Below are positions 11,401-20,934 of a stretch of DNA of 64,000 nt, one piece after another. How positions within the stretch are numbered: the first letter of the stretch is position 1; every line of letters begins with the position of its first letter. Under the pieces are notes generated by a model that saw only the letters and a list, made by a program, of their open reading frames with translations, was not told the DNA's origin and ran no database searches. This stretch comes from Ligula intestinalis (taxonomy: Eukaryota; Platyhelminthes; Cestoda; Diphyllobothriidea; Diphyllobothriidae). The translations under genes and the position numbers were made by a program. Location of the stretch: contig JAYGXS010000001.1 in NCBI GenBank assembly GCA_036362985.1, positions 47,255,777 to 47,319,776 of the forward strand. The letters run 5' to 3'.

Positions 11401-14400
11401 ACAGTGGAGTCCGGTTAATGTGGACACCTCCGTTCCAGGCCAACTGTCCATATTAACCGGTTGTCCACATTAACCGTGTCCGCATTAACCGGACTCCACT
11501 GTACTATGGAGAAATTCCGTTCCTGGCCAACTGTCCACATTAAGCGGTTGTCCACATTAACCGTGTCCACATTAACCGGACTCCACTGTACTGTCATTTT
11601 GCGCTCACGCTGATTCTATGACCAGCGGATTATTTCGCTAAGTGTGGTTGAACTCACTGCTCCCAGTCGGGTCCTCGTAGCTCAGGTGCTTAGGACGTTG
11701 GCTGCACTCGAGCCTAGTCATTGCTGTCCATGGTTCGTATCCCACCGAGGACGCTGAGGTTTTTGCAAATGACTCAGCTGAATTATCGTAGTTTTGGCGG
11801 GAGCTTGAGTTCGAGGTAGCAATTAATGCTAATTCTTCGTTTTTGTCACACCACACAACTTTCGCACAACCCCTGCAACCGATTATATCGAAGAATTCGC
11901 TGTTGTCTGATTTCTTTTTTTAGCTACGATAACTTTTTAAAGTCACCCCTTCACAAAACTGTTGTGCCAATTTTAGGCAGATCCCGAATCTCTACAGGCA
12001 CAGAGTAAGGCCGCCACTGCTGCTGACATTTCACTTTCTACCCCGACCTCCGCGGGATCGGAATCGGACCTTACTTCCGCTAACGTGTCAGAAGTTCAGC
12101 CCTCGTCGGCTGCTGTTACTACTGCCGAGCGTGATCTGAAGGAATCGCAACCTGTCGAGCCTAAGCTTCCTACTGATGCAAAGGAGGAGGAGGAGCAGTT
12201 AATTGAAAAGCCTGGGTCTAGAAAAAAGGTAACAATGGGGGCAGCTGAGTCGGACGAGATCCCTCATCAGGAAACCCTATCTGATGATACGTGCAAGACA
12301 AGTGAGGACGCTGAAAAGGATGCTGCAACTCTGGATCATGTGAGCCGTTTTTTAGAATTGAACTACAATTCTTCGATGCACCTTGAGCACAGTATGGTGT
12401 CATTTTTGGCTGACGTCGGGTGACAGAATCGCTTAGAATCAGATTAATCACACCCACCCTAAAAAACGTACCGTCATTTTGCGCTCACGCTGATTCTGTT
12501 ACCAGCGGATTATTTCGCTAAGCATGATTAAACTCACGGCTCCTCTTAGCTGAGGTGCTTAGGACTTTGGCTGTACTCAAGCCTAGTCATGGCTCTCGTG
12601 GGTTCGCATCCCACCGAGGAGGCTGAGGTTTTCGCAATTGGTTCAACTGAATTATTTAAATCTACCAAACAACTATAAATTATGATAGTCTAATAGTAAT
12701 CTAATGGATCTTCGATGGATTACTCACGAAATCCTGCTTGATAAGTCAGCTTATTGTGTCAATATTTGCGGATTCTAGACGGGAGGATAAGGTGACCTAA
12801 ATTTGATTTGACTCAAGTATTTAAATTGGTGGCTGCACTTAGGCCGTCGTGGCTTCGAATCCCACTGAGGCTGTCTAGTTATCCACAATCGAGTCAGATA
12901 AATGATTCACGTCTGCCAGAGCACCTATTCGAAAAGACATGTGCACATAGGTGAAGATACGAGGTCCAGATAAATTATCCCGTTCATCGTCCCCCAAAGC
13001 AGATGAAGAAGAAAACAAACTGCTGTCATGGACCACATTGTAATTTTGTTGGCGTTTCGCAAATGTACTATTTTCCATCATCGGAGTGGTTAGTTGTGTG
13101 CTCCTGCTTGCCGATAACTGTAATGCCGCGCCGCCTGTCTCGTATTGTATCGATGGCTGACGCACGAGTTCTAGCCTTCGTGCTGTCCGCGGATTGGCTG
13201 CGGCCTCTCCCTTGTGGAAAAGTCAGCACAATTACAGTGTGGTCTACGGCAGCGCCTTGTTTTCTTCTGCATCTGCTTTGGGGGGTGATGAACAGGATAA
13301 ATATATATATTCACTCAAAAATGTGCGAACACCGATCAAATAGGCTTCCGAACTCAACAAAATTCATGTGGTAGTCAGAGGTCCCCAACGGGTGACCGCC
13401 TGCCAGGCAGATTCTGGCCAAGTCATAATAGCAGTAAGGGGGGTATGACAGAATTTGGGGTTAACTTGATACAGAAGTGTTTCGGGCTTATTAGCCTTCA
13501 TCAGCCAAGCATAACCCTGAACACCAGCTGGTCGGACAACAAAAACAAACGCACTCACAGACGGCGCAGTTGGTCCATATATATTTGGTTTGGTTCCGCG
13601 AAGCTCAAAGTCAAGTAATGTTTCAATCGAAAGCTATTTTTCATCTCTGATTCGTAACGGAACATGAATAAATGGAGCAGTGTATTTTTGCCCCACCGCC
13701 AGCATATTTCTAACAATTATGCCGTGCTGAACACTCAAGAGCCTCTCTAAACGACCGTCATTCGTTCGCGTTTGACATGATGGCGGTCTCAGTCGCACTG
13801 CCGTGGTTAAGTCGCAGTTTGCGCGGAGGCAAGAGGACAACAAAAAATGGTCACCCGGCAACCGTTGTATGTGGCCGCACCCCCCTACCGTAGAGTCAAT
13901 ATAAGAAGTGAAGTTCTTTTTTGGCAACCGAAGCGCCCCACTTTATCTCAGGGGTGTTCTGCTCATGGTCGCCTTTCCGGCGCGCTTTACTTCTAGCCCT
14001 TATCTCCACCCCGGTTGGTCTGTTTGCTCTTTCAACCTAAAACCTCTAGCTGTTAGAAATAAAAAGGCGTCTTCCCATAAATAAATTACATGGAAAGATA
14101 TGGTGACTCGTGTGTTTTTTACTCTCACGTGTAGAAGACAGACGGCCATTTATCACTTGAATATGTTTCACATCACCTTTCGCAACACTTAATGACGTTA
14201 ATAGCCAGATGGGGCAGGAAGAAGGGAATGTGGTCCCAGTGAATGAACTCCTTTGCTCCGACGTGACGCTTCAGCTGTGTGAACTCAACCTTGGACGATG
14301 GAAGTTTGTCCATTTTAGAGACATCTGGAGGGTAAACGCAGCATCTTATTTCTTATTTAATTTTGGGCGAACAACCGGATTCAAGGTTTGACTACGTAGC

Positions 14401-16651
14401 TCCTCCGTTGGCTCCATGTGGATAAAGTATGAAGTAAACTCAAAGCGAACCATTTCATATTTGCTAGGCGATTTAGGAGGCCGCGCTTTACCGACATGCA
14501 GATTTTCGCTGAATGTTTAGTACGAGTCCAGAAATTTGCCGCAGTTTTACGCTAATTTCGAATTCACAGTGATTTGCTATGAAGGCTTCCGCCCCTGCTT
14601 TGTCTGAAAAAGTCTTAACTCAATGCAGTGGATCGCACACACAAGCATAAGCTGGCTGTGTCGTAAGTGGCTGCCCCCATCTACAAAACAGGTCACGAGT
14701 TTACATTCGCAGCTATGCAAGTAAGTGCTCAGGTCAAAAACAAGCCAAACCGGGAGTTGATCGAAATCTGGGCCTCCAATGAGAACCTAGTCAATCGGTT
14801 TGTCGACCTGGCACCAGCATACAGAGCTCTGTGCAGTCGCCTTCGGAAGAGCCTCACTGGTGTTTGATTGGTCTTTTATTCTACGACTGCTGCTTATCTC
14901 GTTGTCGTTTTTTATCGCTAACGATAGGCTCCAGTAGGAATTCGAAAAGTCAGATGAATAATGCCATGATTCCAGCGAGCTAACAGCCTTTTTCCTTATT
15001 TGCACCGATAGTGGTGTCGGGCAACTTCTGCCCTTTTTGGGCTAAATATGCCTTCCTTATTTAGAGAACGAAACCTTGTTTTTTGTTAGTTATTCCTACT
15101 TTCCCACGGATTTGTCGTATACCAGCCAGTAACAGGTAATGCAAGTTCAATGCATGAGGCCTGTTCTTGAGTTGGTAGTGGTATATACATGTTTCTGCCT
15201 CACTCTTAGTTAAGCTAGGTTTGCTGGTCGTCCCGCCTCCTCATTTATTTACCGATAACACCTTTCCTCTGGATTACCGTCTACGGTAGCGTTCTGTTAA
15301 AATTATGAGTGCGTTGATGTGTGTGCGCTCATTTTAACACAACTCCCTTGACCTCTCCTTGTGCCTGCTCTTAGTATCTGGCTGCCAAACCGGTTCCTTG
15401 AAAATTCGTAGTTTTGGCTGGGGCTTGAGTTCGAGCTAGCAATTGATGCTAATTTTTGTTTTCTTGGTTTCTATCATACCACACAAATTTCGCGCATCCC
15501 CTGCAGCCGATTATATCGAAGCATTTGCTGTTGTCTGATTTCTTTTTTATCTAGCTACGGTCACTTTGTAAAGCCCCTTCCCCCGACAAACTAAACTGTT
15601 GTGCCAATTTTAGGCAGATCCCGAATCTCTACGAGCACAGAGTAAAACCGCCTCCGCTGCTGAAATTTCGGACTCCACCCCGACCTCCGCGGGATCGGAG
15701 TCAGACCTTAATTCTGCTAAGGTATCAGTGGTTCAGTCCTCGTCGGCTGCTCTTGCTACTACCGAGGGTGATCTGAAGGAATCGCAACCTGTCGCTCCTA
15801 AGACTCTTGCTGATGCAAAGAAGGAGGAAGAGACGAAGAAGAAGAAGGAAGAGGAGAAGGAGAGGACGAAGAGGGAGGAAGAGGAGGACGAGGAGGAGAA
15901 GCAAGAGAAAAAGAAGGAGAAGAAGAAGAGGGAGGAAGAGGAGAAGAAGAAGGAGGAGGAGGAAGAGGAGTCGGAGGAGAAGAAGAAGAGGGAGGTAAAG
16001 GAGGAAGAGAAGAAGAAGAACAAGAAGGAAGAAGAGGAGGAGAAGAAGGAGGAGGAGCAGTTATCTGAAAAGCCGGAGTCCAGAAAAGAAGTAGCATTAC
16101 TGGCGGCTGAGTCGCACGAGATCCCTATTCAGGAAACCCTGTTGGATGATGCTTGCAAGACACGTGCGGACCCCGGAAAGGATTCTGCCAGTGCGGGTGC
16201 TAAGACCGACGACTCTCGCGGTGCTGAAGCTGAGGGTCGTAAAGCACAATCGAAAACGCATAAGCACAGACGTCGTACGCCCACTGGTGGCGCGGCGTCT
16301 GCTAAAGGGGCATCTCCAACCAGGGCTGAAGTGCAATCGAAATGTGAACCCCAGGCTACTGCCCTTTCTGAACCCACCATGTTGGGCTTCGAGGTGGTTG
16401 GTGATGATGGGGTGGCAGGGTCCCAGCCACACGTACAATTGCACAAAGGCGAAAAGCGAACTCAAGCAAAATCCGCCCATGATTCCGCGGTGCGCAAATT
16501 AAAAACAGAGTTTCAACAGACGCATATTAAGGATGCTACATTGGAAGACGTCAATAAGCGTCAGGACGATGACCACACAAAACGAAGTGAGAGTCCGAAT
16601 TCCGAAAGCAAAAGTGAAAGGAGTGAATCTCCCGCTATATCATCTTCCTAA
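5246..16651 (+). CDS. Perilipin/PAT-like lipid-droplet protein with Lys/Glu-rich tail (whole gene)
   Basis: This is a spliced gene rebuilt from exons at 5246-5420, 6027-6317, 6492-6661, 8115-8468, 8716-8889 and 15614-16651, with an optional extra exon at 11977-12339. All junctions have GT/AG ends and compatible phases, giving about 733 residues without the optional exon. Exon 3 (LDRLESLVPQVTKSPEEI) resembles the PAT-region LDRLE-P-x-x-P-E segment of perilipins, which coat lipid droplets and control lipase access. The following exons are Ala/Ser/Leu-rich amphipathic helices, as expected C-terminal of PAT. The last exon is unlike perilipins: a charged tail of roughly 345 residues with a long K/E block, ending in Ser/Glu/Lys-rich sequence. 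The family assignment is by eye and tentative. A generic coiled-coil scaffold is the alternative. Confidence 0.6.
6027..6317 (+). CDS. Exon 2 of the perilipin-like gene
   Basis: The exon begins after ACGAAAG at 6026 and completes the split codon from exon 1. It encodes a basic segment including SGRPKSKAALYFSRRYLYDL. The donor used here (TTTTG/GTTTCC) is weak. It is chosen because it alone gives phase 1, which matches the next exon. ATAAG/GTTTGC at 6291 is a stronger-looking site but would put a stop in exon 3. Confidence 0.5.
6492..6661 (+). CDS. Exon 3 of the perilipin-like gene (PAT-like core)
   Basis: A strong acceptor (TTTTTTGTCTTTAG) lies at 6491, and a consensus donor (CCG/GTAAGT) ends the exon at 6661. 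It encodes VDRLDSIACRQILDRLESLV followed by PQVTKSPEEILTPLADRAI. The LDRLE...P...P-E-I spacing matches the conserved centre of the perilipin PAT domain. Phases are 1 in, 0 out. Confidence 0.7.
8115..8468 (+). CDS. Exon 4 of the perilipin-like gene
   Basis: The acceptor TTTGTTTGTTGATAG ends at 8114, and the donor CAG/GTATGC follows 8468. The exon is phase 0 on both sides and encodes 118 residues. Helical, Ala/Ser/Gln-rich segments such as SALSTSSSVYQKMQDSLKTL and a SQLLSQYQSASV stretch fit amphipathic lipid-droplet-binding repeats or coiled coil. An in-frame ATG at 8181 lies inside the exon and is not needed as a start. Confidence 0.7.
8716..8889 (+). CDS. Exon 5 of the perilipin-like gene
   Basis: The exon lies between CACAG (8715) and CAG/GTATCT (8889). 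It is 58 codons, phase 0 on both sides. It encodes VVEQLNALTRGLHTTLLSL and an acidic end, SKNSEEAEKRSPAELSSASA. It can join in frame to either copy of the downstream exon (11977 or 15614). Confidence 0.7.
9250..11245. other. Intron sequence of the perilipin-like gene
   Basis: No exon with acceptable splice sites and no transposon protein was recognised here. The sequence is AT-rich intron between exon 5 and the first copy of the duplicated exon. Confidence 0.5.
11251..11787 (+). repeat. Repeat R, copy 1, containing a tRNA-derived SINE and interrupted by a MITE
   Basis: This copy aligns with 12331-12657 over its whole length once the MITE at 11402-11588 is removed. Its 3' half (about 11670-11787) is a SINE head with an A-box-like GTAGCTCAGGTGCTTAGG and a B box GGTTCGTATCC. 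The ends CCTCG and CGAGG pair as an acceptor-like stem. A SINE tail follows, ending CTGAATTAT. Together with copy 2 it brackets the duplicated exon. Confidence 0.75.
11402..11588. mobile_element. Tandem pogo/Tigger-type MITE with TA target-site duplication
   Basis: The terminal inverted repeats begin CAGTGGAGTCCGGTTAATGT and end with the complementary ACATTAACCGGACTCCACTG. TA dinucleotides flank the element at 11400-11401 and 11589-11590. Short CAGT-type TIRs with TA duplication are typical of Tc1/mariner-pogo elements. It is a dimer: a first unit ends CCACTG at 11501 with its own TA, then a second unit with a degraded left end (CTATGGAG) runs to 11588. There is no coding capacity. Confidence 0.8.
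11787..12330 (+). repeat. Duplicated intron-exon block, copy A (partner at 15405-16190)
   Basis: From GTAGTTTTGG at 11787 the sequence is closely similar to 15405 onward. The match covers about 190 bp of intron, the acceptor TTTTAG/GCAGATCCC, and the first part of the last exon. Similarity ends at about 12328, where repeat R copy 2 begins. The homologous stretch in copy B carries an insertion of about 75 codons (the K/E block). Confidence 0.85.
11977..12339 (+). CDS. Duplicated, truncated copy of the last exon (optional exon)
   Basis: The acceptor TTTTAG at 11976 is identical to that of the 15614 exon. The frame is open for 121 codons from ADPESL to a possible donor CAT/GTGAGC at 12339, phase 0 on both sides, so the exon could be included without a frameshift. 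Without splicing there, the frame runs into repeat R and stops at 12423. Residues closely follow copy B (STPTSAGSESDL, ERDLKESQPVEPK), but the Lys/Glu block is only a few residues. Whether it is used in mRNA cannot be told from DNA. Confidence 0.5.
12331..12657 (+). repeat. Repeat R, copy 2 (tRNA-derived SINE at 3' end, MITE-free)
   Basis: This copy starts CTGGATCATGTGAGC and parallels copy 1 at 11251. At the position of the MITE in copy 1 it has an uninterrupted ACGTACCGTCATTTTGCG, the empty site. The SINE part has GGTTCGCATCCC as B box and the tail CAACTGAATTATTTAAATCT. Confidence 0.75.
12795..12905 (+). repeat. Fragment of the same SINE family
   Basis: A B-box-like GGCTTCGAATCCCACTGAGG is followed by a tail resembling the other copies (AATCGAGTCAGATAAATGAT). 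The A-box half is largely missing. Confidence 0.45.
12906..15404. other. Intron sequence of the perilipin-like gene, no exon recognised
   Basis: Only short open frames occur, with no matching splice sites. The 13.4-13.9 kb part has mixed-composition sequence on the minus strand that may be an old transposon, but no family motif was found. Confidence 0.4.
15614..16651 (+). CDS. Last exon of the perilipin-like gene (Lys/Glu-rich tail)
   Basis: The exon runs from TTTTAG/GCAGATCCC to a TAA stop at 16649-16651, phase 0 in, 345 codons plus stop. It starts ADPESLRAQSK, has a Ser/Thr/Glu-rich lead, then a block of about 80 residues made almost only of Lys and Glu (15817-16061). A low-complexity Ala/Lys/Arg region with KTHKHRRRTPTGG follows, and the end is SESKSERSESPA. 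The K/E block would form a charged single alpha helix or coiled coil. Its 5' part is duplicated at 11977. Confidence 0.75.
   Translation, partial: ADPESLRAQSKTASAAEISDSTPTSAGSESDLNSAKVSVVQSSSAALATTEGDLKESQPVAPKTLADAKKEEETKKKKEEEKERTKREEEEDEEEKQEKKKEKKKREEEEKKKEEEEEESEEKKKREVKEEEKKKNKKEEEEEKKEEEQLSEKPESRKEVALLAAESHEIPIQETLLDDACKTRADPGKDSASAGAKTDDSRGAEAEGRKAQSKTHKHRRRTPTGGAASAKGASPTRAEVQSKCEPQATALSEPTMLGFEVVGDDGVAGSQPHVQLHKGEKRTQAKSAHDSAVRKLKTEFQQTHIKDATLEDVNKRQDDDHTKRSESPNSESKSERSESPAISSS
15817..16061 (+). repeat. Purine-only GAA/GAG tract coding for Lys/Glu
   Basis: About 245 bp of nearly pure A/G on the plus strand, made of interspersed GAA, GAG, AAG and AGG triplets, with only occasional pyrimidines. 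It is translated as a K/E run. The homologous place in the duplicate exon (about 12183-12196) is only a few codons, so the tract expanded in one copy or collapsed in the other. Such mirror-like polypurine tracts can adopt triplex structures. Confidence 0.85.
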
Positions 16652-17690
16652 CTCATGTCCTTCTTAGCTGGACTTCTGATTCTCGATTTCTTTGCAGCTT
16701 TCTTGCATTCCATTTTTTTGCTCATGCATCTACGTGTTTCCACTCTGCAGAAGACATATTGCAGACTATTATATTCATAACCTTGTCTTCTTGTCACGCA
16801 GTTCTCCACTCAAAAACTGTGTTCCATGACATTTCATTTTTTTAATATTCCATGTTTTGTATTCTCTAAGCATAGTTTTTAGAGATGTTCAACCGTACGG
16901 GTACGAGTGGTGGCGCGCAAACATAGAACACCTTGGCAGTTGTGGTAGTTTGATTTCCGCTTGGTAAGAGTCTCCGAGCTTTGATTGGTCCCCAGACCAG
17001 AAGTGCACTGTTTATTAGCTTTGAGAGGACGATTGGACCACCGTATCTACCAGGTGAGTTGTGTGGCCGTAGTGGTACCGAGTGAAATGTGCATTGACCA
17101 ACTCGATCTTTATTGCTTTAGCGTCTAAGCCAGGAATTGGGACTTTTGAAAGGCAGAAAACATCCACGATGTACTAGCGAAGACTGCGTGCCACCAGAGT
17201 TTGGGTAACAGAGTCCAGGAAAGTTCGCACATTTCAGCATCCATTGCCAAGAATCCGTTCTCACTGGGGCACTGCATCTCACCTACTGTTCGCGCGGCAC
17301 ACGAAACGAGGCTTGTGGAGCGCGTCGGTTCCCGCGGACGCCATATCGTGATACAGGCATCGCACCGATATTTTCACGGTTTGTTGCCAATCTTCAGTAC
17401 AGGTGGTACCCAATAGCCACTCGGATTGTTTGCTGGAGGTTATTTTATTTAGCGCCTTGGTTCAAAAACCTAGCCTCGTAACGGTGGTGACAGGGAAGGC
17501 TATTTACTATTGCAGACAACGATCGCACATGGAGCGGAAGGGTCGTATACAAAAGGAATCAAAAGTCAAACTTACCTTTCAGCGGGGGATGTTTTAGCAG
17601 CGCGCAGTATGTGATGTGATGTTGGCGTGACCACGTGTGTTTTGGGTGTTGGTGAGGAGTGAAATAATGTGATGTGGCCGGCTGCATTTC
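16652..17690. other. 3' flank of the perilipin-like gene
   Basis: T-rich sequence follows the stop. No single poly(A) signal can be chosen with confidence, and no further gene is seen before the RTE remnant. Confidence 0.35.
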
Positions 17691-17699
17691 ATCGCAAGT

Positions 17700-19680
17700 T
17701 TTCATGGAGGCGCATGTTGCCTTATAGACCCATGCCATGAGTAAATGTGCCTGGGTGGTGTGGACAATGGAGACGAGTGCGGCAACTGTCTATCGGTGCC
17801 CTATGTACTGGCTTATCAGTCACTGCGGTGGATTAGCAAGTGACCGACCAGGCCGATGAGTGATACGCATGTGCGGTGACAGTGAGCGCAGGTGGGGTTA
17901 TGGATGCAACGGAGCCGGTGTTATTGTTGGTGGTGATGGTCACGCCATTTGAAAGGGTGAGGCTTGTATTGGCGATGGGTGTGCTGTGTGTACCGATATC
18001 CCGGTGAATGGCCATACAATGCGCTATGTCAGTGGTCTCTACTCTATGTGTGCTTTAGCGATTCATTCAGTAGCTTCCATGAGATGAATGCGCAAGTGGC
18101 CGCCCAGGCCGATGCTTAAGGCGAATGTGCGATCCCAGTGGGGCGGGTTAGACTAGAATGCTAAGTGCTGGTGGAGGGGTCTGGTGTAGTTATCGATAAG
18201 GAGGACAAAATTAAGGCTGTGTTGTCTATAGTGGTCGGCGTTGTGGACCGTGGGGGGGGGGGGGGGGGTCGCAGCAGGGTGGATCGTTTCGGAGGGTGAG
18301 AGCAAAAGGTGCGTCAGATAGTTAAACGTCCATGGTGAGGGTGGTCGTCGTCGGAGTGTTGGAAACAGGAGAAACTGTTGCAGTGTCTGTTGCCGTGGAA
18401 TTGAATGTCCTCGGAGGGATGGTGCCTTGCGTCGGGAGATGGCCGAACAAGTCGATACGCGCACGGTAGTTGCGTTGACAGCGCGGGCCGTCCAAAAGGT
18501 TTGGGCGTTGGCAACGTTTGTCTGTTGGGTTTGGCACTCGCGGGCCGTCCTTTTTGCCTTGGCGGCGGCGATCCGACCAGCTTCGTAGATAACTGCGCCA
18601 GTTTTAACTGTTCTTTGCCCAGCAGATCGGTCCTGTGCGAGTTCCTCTTAGGTCGTCATGTTGAGTTGAAGGCGCTATATAGTGTCCTTGCAGCGCCTCT
18701 TTTTTCCTCCTTGGCGACAGGCCCCAACACCGACAGGGGTCATTGGTCGTCCATCAGCACCAGGTGGCTACTCGAGCGCTGTTATAGCTGCTTCAGCATG
18801 GCGTGGATACAGAGTATTCCTGCTCTCTCCAGGACTTCTGTGTCCGTGATCCCGTCCAACCACCCTAGCTTCAGCATTCGGTGGAGGCAACTGAGGTAGA
18901 AATGGTTCAGTTTCCGAGTTCGTTTGGAATGGACGGTCCAGGTCTTTCTTCCGTACTATGGTGTCATGAGAACGATAGCCTTGTATATCTTCATTTCGGT
19001 GGACAGTTGAAGACCATGACGATTCTATTGGGAGACTTAAAGCCGACCGAAGTTTTGTCTGGCTTTGGAGAGCAACCTCGTCATCGATCCCTGTGTTTTG
19101 AGATAGTGGGCTTCCAAGATAGGCGAACTTGCTTAGACTTTGGAGCTTCGTACTGTCGATATTGATCTGCGGAGCATTGTAAACGACATCGGATGGCGAT
19201 TGATGCATGACCACTTTTTAGCCGTGTTGTTGATAAGTCCAATGTTTACGAAACCAGCGGCGAAATGTTCCCCACTCCTTTGTATATCCACTTCCGTTGA
19301 CAGCACAATCGTCCGCGCGGAGCAGTTTCTGAACTATGGTTGTGAAGACGCGCGTGGGGGCCTGCATACGCTGCATGGTGAGGCGAGCGTCCGTTCTGCA
19401 GTTGATGCAGATCTCTGGAAGTTCGTCGCGGTAGACACCCATCAGCATGGCCGAGAACATAAGACTGAACAGGGTAAGTGCGTGGACACAGCCCTGATTC
19501 ACTGCGACGGTTAGTGGAAAGGCTTTGGAACCGCCCCGTTGTCCGTGACGCGAGACATCGTCCCATCGTGAAACTGTCGCACCATGTTAGTGAAATGTTC
19601 GGGACGGCTGAGTATTTGCATGAATTTTCAGTCAGTTGCGATTTTCTGGTCCATTCCCTGTAAGTAAACCTTAGCCTAAG
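17700..19680 (-). pseudogene. RTE-type non-LTR retrotransposon remnant: RT core plus C2H2-finger tail
   Basis: Minus-strand translation, with frameshifts, gives the RT block QGCVHALTLFSLMFSAML and then LLRADDCAVN (the [FY]ADD box, here as LRADD). A thumb-like segment (LSKFAYLGSPLSQNTGIDDE) follows, and then a tail with the finger-like CQRNYRARIDLFGHL. Further degraded CxxC...H remnants follow to about 17.7 kb. This architecture matches the RTE copies often annotated as craniofacial development protein 2 in flatworms. The endonuclease domain is absent, so the copy is 5'-truncated near 19680. Confidence 0.75.
18252..18268. repeat. Poly-G run (17 G)
   Basis: A homopolymer inside the Thr/Pro-rich tail region of the RTE remnant. 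Its length may be unreliable in the assembly. Confidence 0.8.
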
Positions 19681-19689
19681 TTCCCCATT

Positions 19690-20930
19690 CCAAGGGACAT
19701 GAAAGCAGCGACTTCGTCATTTGGGTCGCCTGGAAACGATTAGTTTTAGCCTCAAGACACTTATAAACTCTACCAAAGTATCCCATTTTCATTATCTACG
19801 CAACTGTATATGCCAGAGGATGAAGTACTGAAATATGTTGAGAAGTAGATGCGATCGCTGGAACAAGAGCTTTATTAGCCTGAACTTTTGACGTTCTTTT
19901 CGAATCCATCAACAATGACAGTAGCAGAAACAAGTAGTTCGTACAAATAATGATTTCGCTATGGTACTGCAAAATGTTGGCAATTAACATCTCCCTCTTT
20001 ACTGAGGTTAGCTACCCGCTTGTGTGCTAATTCTTTGATGGCCACCGTGCGAGTCGTGACCTCCTTAACTTTCATCACCCGTGATGATTGTTCGGCCATT
20101 TGGGCATCGAATAAAATCCTTGTTCCAGCGATCACATCTATTCTTTCTCAATCACTTCATGGGACTTAGATTTTCGCTCAGGCCAAATTTCGGGTGAATG
20201 ATGATCTTGTCCCAGCGATTGCGTCTACGCCCTCTTTATTATTTCCGGGTGCTCGAGTTTTGACTTGTCTCGGCATCTGTATATGTTTACCGTGTTCATT
20301 TTGGATTTTATCGTTTTTTCAGGATATCTCTTTATCAACGGGATAAACGTTTTGAAGAGAGTCAGGCAGTGTTGGAAATTTTGTGTCAGCTTACCATGAA
20401 TTATGCAGTAAACTGACGTATGCCTAATATTCTGTTTAAGGAGCGAGTAACACTGAAGAAACTTAACTAAACAAAACGCATTTACATGTTCTTAAAGGAT
20501 TCGACAGGTTCAGAGCGTAGTAGTGAGCGACGTAACTCCTCAGCTAATATATGCAACAAAAACGAGATATTTCCATCAACTATTATAGGGTGTCCAATTA
20601 AGGAGACATGAAGGTCATAGCAGGTCGCATCATTTTCCTCTTGCATGTGCTGACTACACATGAAGTTTTTAGCTGGCACTCAGCTCACTTGTTACTCCCC
20701 AGAGTTAGGCTCTGCCTAGCGGCCACCCCCAGTAACCACGTTAACTGACTGGCGGAAGTATGCGAGGGTCTCCGGCCTATTTCCTCTCCTACACCTGGTA
20801 TGACTCGGGAGCAGTAATAATTATCATGATAGAAGTAGTAAGTGGAAGATACACAGCTACTACTTATCGCACGCACGTAGGTATCGTATTCATACTAGAT
20901 GCAGTCTATGCATTCCAGTAGTTATAGTGG
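19690..20930. other. No gene recognised
   Basis: Short frames only, with no splice-consistent exons and no transposon motif. Confidence 0.4.
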
Positions 20931-20934
20931 TAAT

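Noticed and set aside
15733..16097. Minus-strand and alternate-frame ORFs over the GAA/GAG tract (Ser/Phe-, Pro/Ser- or Arg-rich)
   Set aside because: They are shadows of the polypurine coding tract; the Lys/Glu frame continues the exon on both sides.
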